Assembly: GCA_005799745.1 (NCBI GenBank)
Contig: SYFY01000054.1
Location: 1 to 34,589, forward strand
Length of the DNA stretch: 34,589 nt
Origin: Gammaproteobacteria bacterium
GTDB taxonomy: Bacteria; Pseudomonadota; Gammaproteobacteria; Pseudomonadales; Azotimanducaceae
Direction: 5' to 3'
Numbering within the stretch: position 1 is the stretch's first letter; every line of letters starts with the position of its first letter. The notes under the pieces are model-generated. The model was given only the letters and a program-made list of their open reading frames with translations, searched no databases and was not told the origin of the DNA. Below are positions 32,805 through 34,589 of the stretch, in pieces. Position numbers and translations under genes: made by a program.

Positions 32805-33556
32805 TCAGTCGATCGCCATTACACCTCGTCGGGGATCGGCGACTGCCAGCGTTTCTTCGGTGAGAGAAACCTTTAAGCGGGTCAACGCGTTGCGATGCTG
32901 GTCGAGCGGCGTTCGCAACAGGATGTCCTCCATGGATTTAAGGCCAGCAAACGGCTCGGCGTTGAGGACACGATCAATATAGAACGCGACCTTGGCCAAC
33001 GCGCAGGGTCGGTCCGAAAACGCACGAAGGCGGCGCTGCGGAAGAACGCTGCGATGGAGATATCCGCGATGGAGAAATCACTACAGAGATAACCGTCGTC
33101 GGTTAGCTCGGACTCCAACCAGTTAAGCACCTCCGGAATATCGACGCTCAAAGCGTGATCGATCACGGCTTTGTCAGCCGCTTCACCCCAAACGGCTTGT
33201 TGTATCGAGAGTTGGTAGAAGAAGTGCCAGATGAAGACTTCCCCTAGACGGGAATCAGCGAATTCCTCGTACCACCGCGCCCGCGCTCGTGCAACGACGT
33301 CAGTGGGGTAGAGCGACGGGGAGGGGTAGCGGTCTTCAAGGTACTGACAGATCACCGAAGAATCACAGAGGGTCACCGCGTCATCGACCAGTACGGGTAT
33401 CCGCCGGAGTGGGCTGATCCGGGTCAATCGGTCGCCGCCGAAAAATGGAACGATGGGATCAATTTCCCAATCGATCCCCTTAAATCGGAGGCAAGCGAGC
33501 ACCTTGCGCACGTAGGGTGACAGTGGGCTGCCAATGATCTGGACGGGTTTAGCCAA
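32805..33556 (-). pseudogene. glutathione S-transferase with one-base frameshift
   Basis: A glutathione transferase read in two frames. The first starts at TTG 33556 and carries the thioredoxin-like domain (SPLSPYVRKVLACLRFKGI, RRIPVLVDD, CDSSVICQYLEDRYP, the last with the glutathione-binding Asp-Ser) and the helical domain with DGYLCSDFSIADISIAAFF. After DPARWP the frame is lost. The continuation KVAFYIDRVLNAEPFAGL, in another frame, ends at 32805. One extra base near 33002 (TGGCCAAGG read as TGGCCCAAGG) restores 250 residues, the expected length. As with two other genes here, this is a single-base deletion, real or technical. GAGG precedes the TTG; no ATG is available. Confidence 0.82.
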
Positions 33557-33674
33557 AGTCGGAGACCTCGGGAAGGTGGGTGGAGGTTGACAGGGATTCA
33601 GGCGCGGGCAGCCAAACCTGTCAGTGGACCTGTGCTCCGGTTAACATGCCGCGCCCGCATTACCGGTAGTTCAC

Positions 33675-34589
33675 TTGGCTTCGCGCAAGTCTCCCGCAAA
33701 ACAGTCCCGCAGAACCACCGTCGGCTTCGTCTCACTCGGTTGCCCCAAGGCGTTGGTTGATTCCGAGGCGATCCTAACCGGGCTCGCTCACGCGGGAATT
33801 GAAACGGTGGAGGGTGATGCGGATTTCACCGTGGTTAATACCTGTGGGTTCATCGACGCTGCGCGGGAAGAGTCGCTCGCCACCATCGAAGAGCTCATCC
33901 GCAATGGCAGCGAAGTTCTGGTCACCGGTTGTCTTGGCAAAGAAGTTGAATTGATCCGAGCCCGATTTCCGCAAGTGCGACACATATCCGGGCCTGCGGA
34001 AGCGGCACGCGTGGTCGAGTCCGTGGCAAAGCTCGCACCCGGTGATCCCGATGTTGAATACCTCATGGGGCCTGCGGGCATCAAACTGACACCGCCACAC
34101 TACGCCTACCTCAAGATTTCCGAAGGCTGTAATCACACCTGCTCGTTCTGTATCATTCCGGACTTGCGCGGCAAGCTACGTTCACGGGCCATCGACGATG
34201 TGCTTCGTGAAGCCGATAACCTGGTGGCGCAGGGGGTCAAAGAAATTCTTGTGATTGCCCAGGACACCTCCGCCTACGGGCTTGACCTTCGCTTCGTTGA
34301 GCGCGAAGTCGGCGGAAAACAATTGCGTTCTGATGTGCAGACACTCGCCGCTGAACTTGGCAAACGATTCCCCTGGGTGCGCCTGCATTACGTGTATCCG
34401 TATGCCCACGTGGATGCACTGATTCCCTTGATGCAGGAAGGCTTGGTATTGCCCTACCTCGATATGCCGCTGCAACACGCGTCACCCCAAATCCTCAAAG
34501 CCATGCGTCGACCGGCGGCGGTCGAGAAAGTGCTCGACCGCCTTTCACGATGGCGTGAGATCTGCCCGGATCTCACCCTTCGTTCGACC
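33675..34589 (+). CDS. rimO: ribosomal protein S12 methylthiotransferase RimO, N-terminal part
   Basis: The first 305 residues of RimO, cut by the window end. It adds a methylthio group to the conserved Asp of ribosomal protein S12, using S-adenosylmethionine and two iron-sulfur clusters. The N-terminal cluster cysteines are in [21 protein letters not shown] and VTGCLGKE. The radical SAM motif is [13 protein letters not shown] (C-x3-C-x2-C), followed by RGKLRSR and IAQDTSAYG, which separate RimO from MiaB. No ATG fits: the frame is closed by TAA at 33642 and the first usable start is TTG at 33675, giving [10 protein letters not shown] and a normal domain start. The ribosome site is weak. It diverges from the glutathione transferase. 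Confidence 0.93.
   Translation, partial: MASRKSPAKQSRRTTVGFVSLGCPKALVDSEAILTGLAHAGIETVEGDADFTVVNTCGFIDAAREESLATIEELIRNGSEVLVTGCLGKEVELIRARFPQVRHISGPAEAARVVESVAKLAPGDPDVEYLMGPAGIKLTPPHYAYLKISEGCNHTCSFCIIPDLRGKLRSRAIDDVLREADNLVAQGVKEILVIAQDTSAYGLDLRFVEREVGGKQLRSDVQTLAAELGKRFPWVRLHYVYPYAHVDALIPLMQEGLVLPYLDMPLQHASPQILKAMRRPAAVEKVLDRLSRWREICPDLTLRST

Noticed and set aside
1-34589. CRISPR arrays, insertion sequences, tRNA or rRNA genes
   Set aside because: Looked for regularly spaced repeats, transposase-like proteins and cloverleaf-type segments; none was seen.

Overview
The window looks like about 35 kb of ordinary chromosome from a gammaproteobacterium of uncertain lineage. This is inferred from protein style only: a class I DAHP synthase, an MscK-type channel, an AddA/AddB-like nuclease pair, RimO, and many acyl-CoA, SDR, PhoD and glutathione-transferase family genes. 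I see no phage, insertion sequence, CRISPR array, tRNA or rRNA gene. Genes are packed tightly on both strands, with several GTG and TTG starts and stop/start overlaps.

Layout. 1-748: the N-terminus of DAHP synthase on the minus strand, preceded by an unannotated leader peptide very rich in Phe, Tyr and Trp, alternative RNA hairpins and three sets of short tandem repeats. 749-3982: an MscK-like mechanosensitive channel, convergent with a minus-strand AddB-like/AddA-like recombination nuclease-helicase operon (3995-9657). 9792-15074: a plus-strand operon of acyl-CoA dehydrogenase, MaoC-like hydratase, exported SdsA-type alkylsulfatase and class III CoA-transferase. 15318-16642: a frameshifted serine beta-lactamase-like hydrolase. 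17060-18669: DedA membrane protein and a convergent EamA exporter. 18748-19646: three phased palindromes, an ArsR-type repressor and a frameshifted SRPBCC/AHSA1 gene. 19722-23826: a plus-strand run of NMO-like flavoprotein, MAPEG, VOC and molybdopterin oxidoreductase. 23857-26378: a minus-strand pair, Tat-exported PhoD phosphatase and epoxide hydrolase-like protein. 26764-28070: a minimal RlpA-like protein and an SDR. 28078-30870: a minus-strand operon of aldo/keto reductase, zinc alcohol dehydrogenase and NTF2-like protein. 31048-32792: GFA-domain protein and MFS transporter. 32805-33556: a frameshifted glutathione transferase. 33675-end: the start of rimO.

The strongest unexplained signal is the control region upstream of DAHP synthase. 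On the minus strand a 20-codon ORF carries nine aromatic residues, including an exact duplication of Phe-Gly-Tyr-Trp. It is followed by a hairpin, a mutually exclusive 6-bp pairing and a 13-bp GC-rich hairpin before the gene. This is the layout of a ribosome-mediated attenuator that could sense all three aromatic amino acids. The second clear regulatory signal is the set of three 18-bp palindromes at 17-bp spacing between the EamA exporter and the ArsR regulator.

Three genes (serine hydrolase, SRPBCC, GST) each read as full-length family members if one missing base is restored. All three are single-base deletions, so they may be assembly errors rather than decay. The operon that places an alkylsulfatase between acyl-CoA genes suggests uptake and oxidation of alkyl sulfates or a related sulfate ester, but the substrate cannot be read from the sequence.
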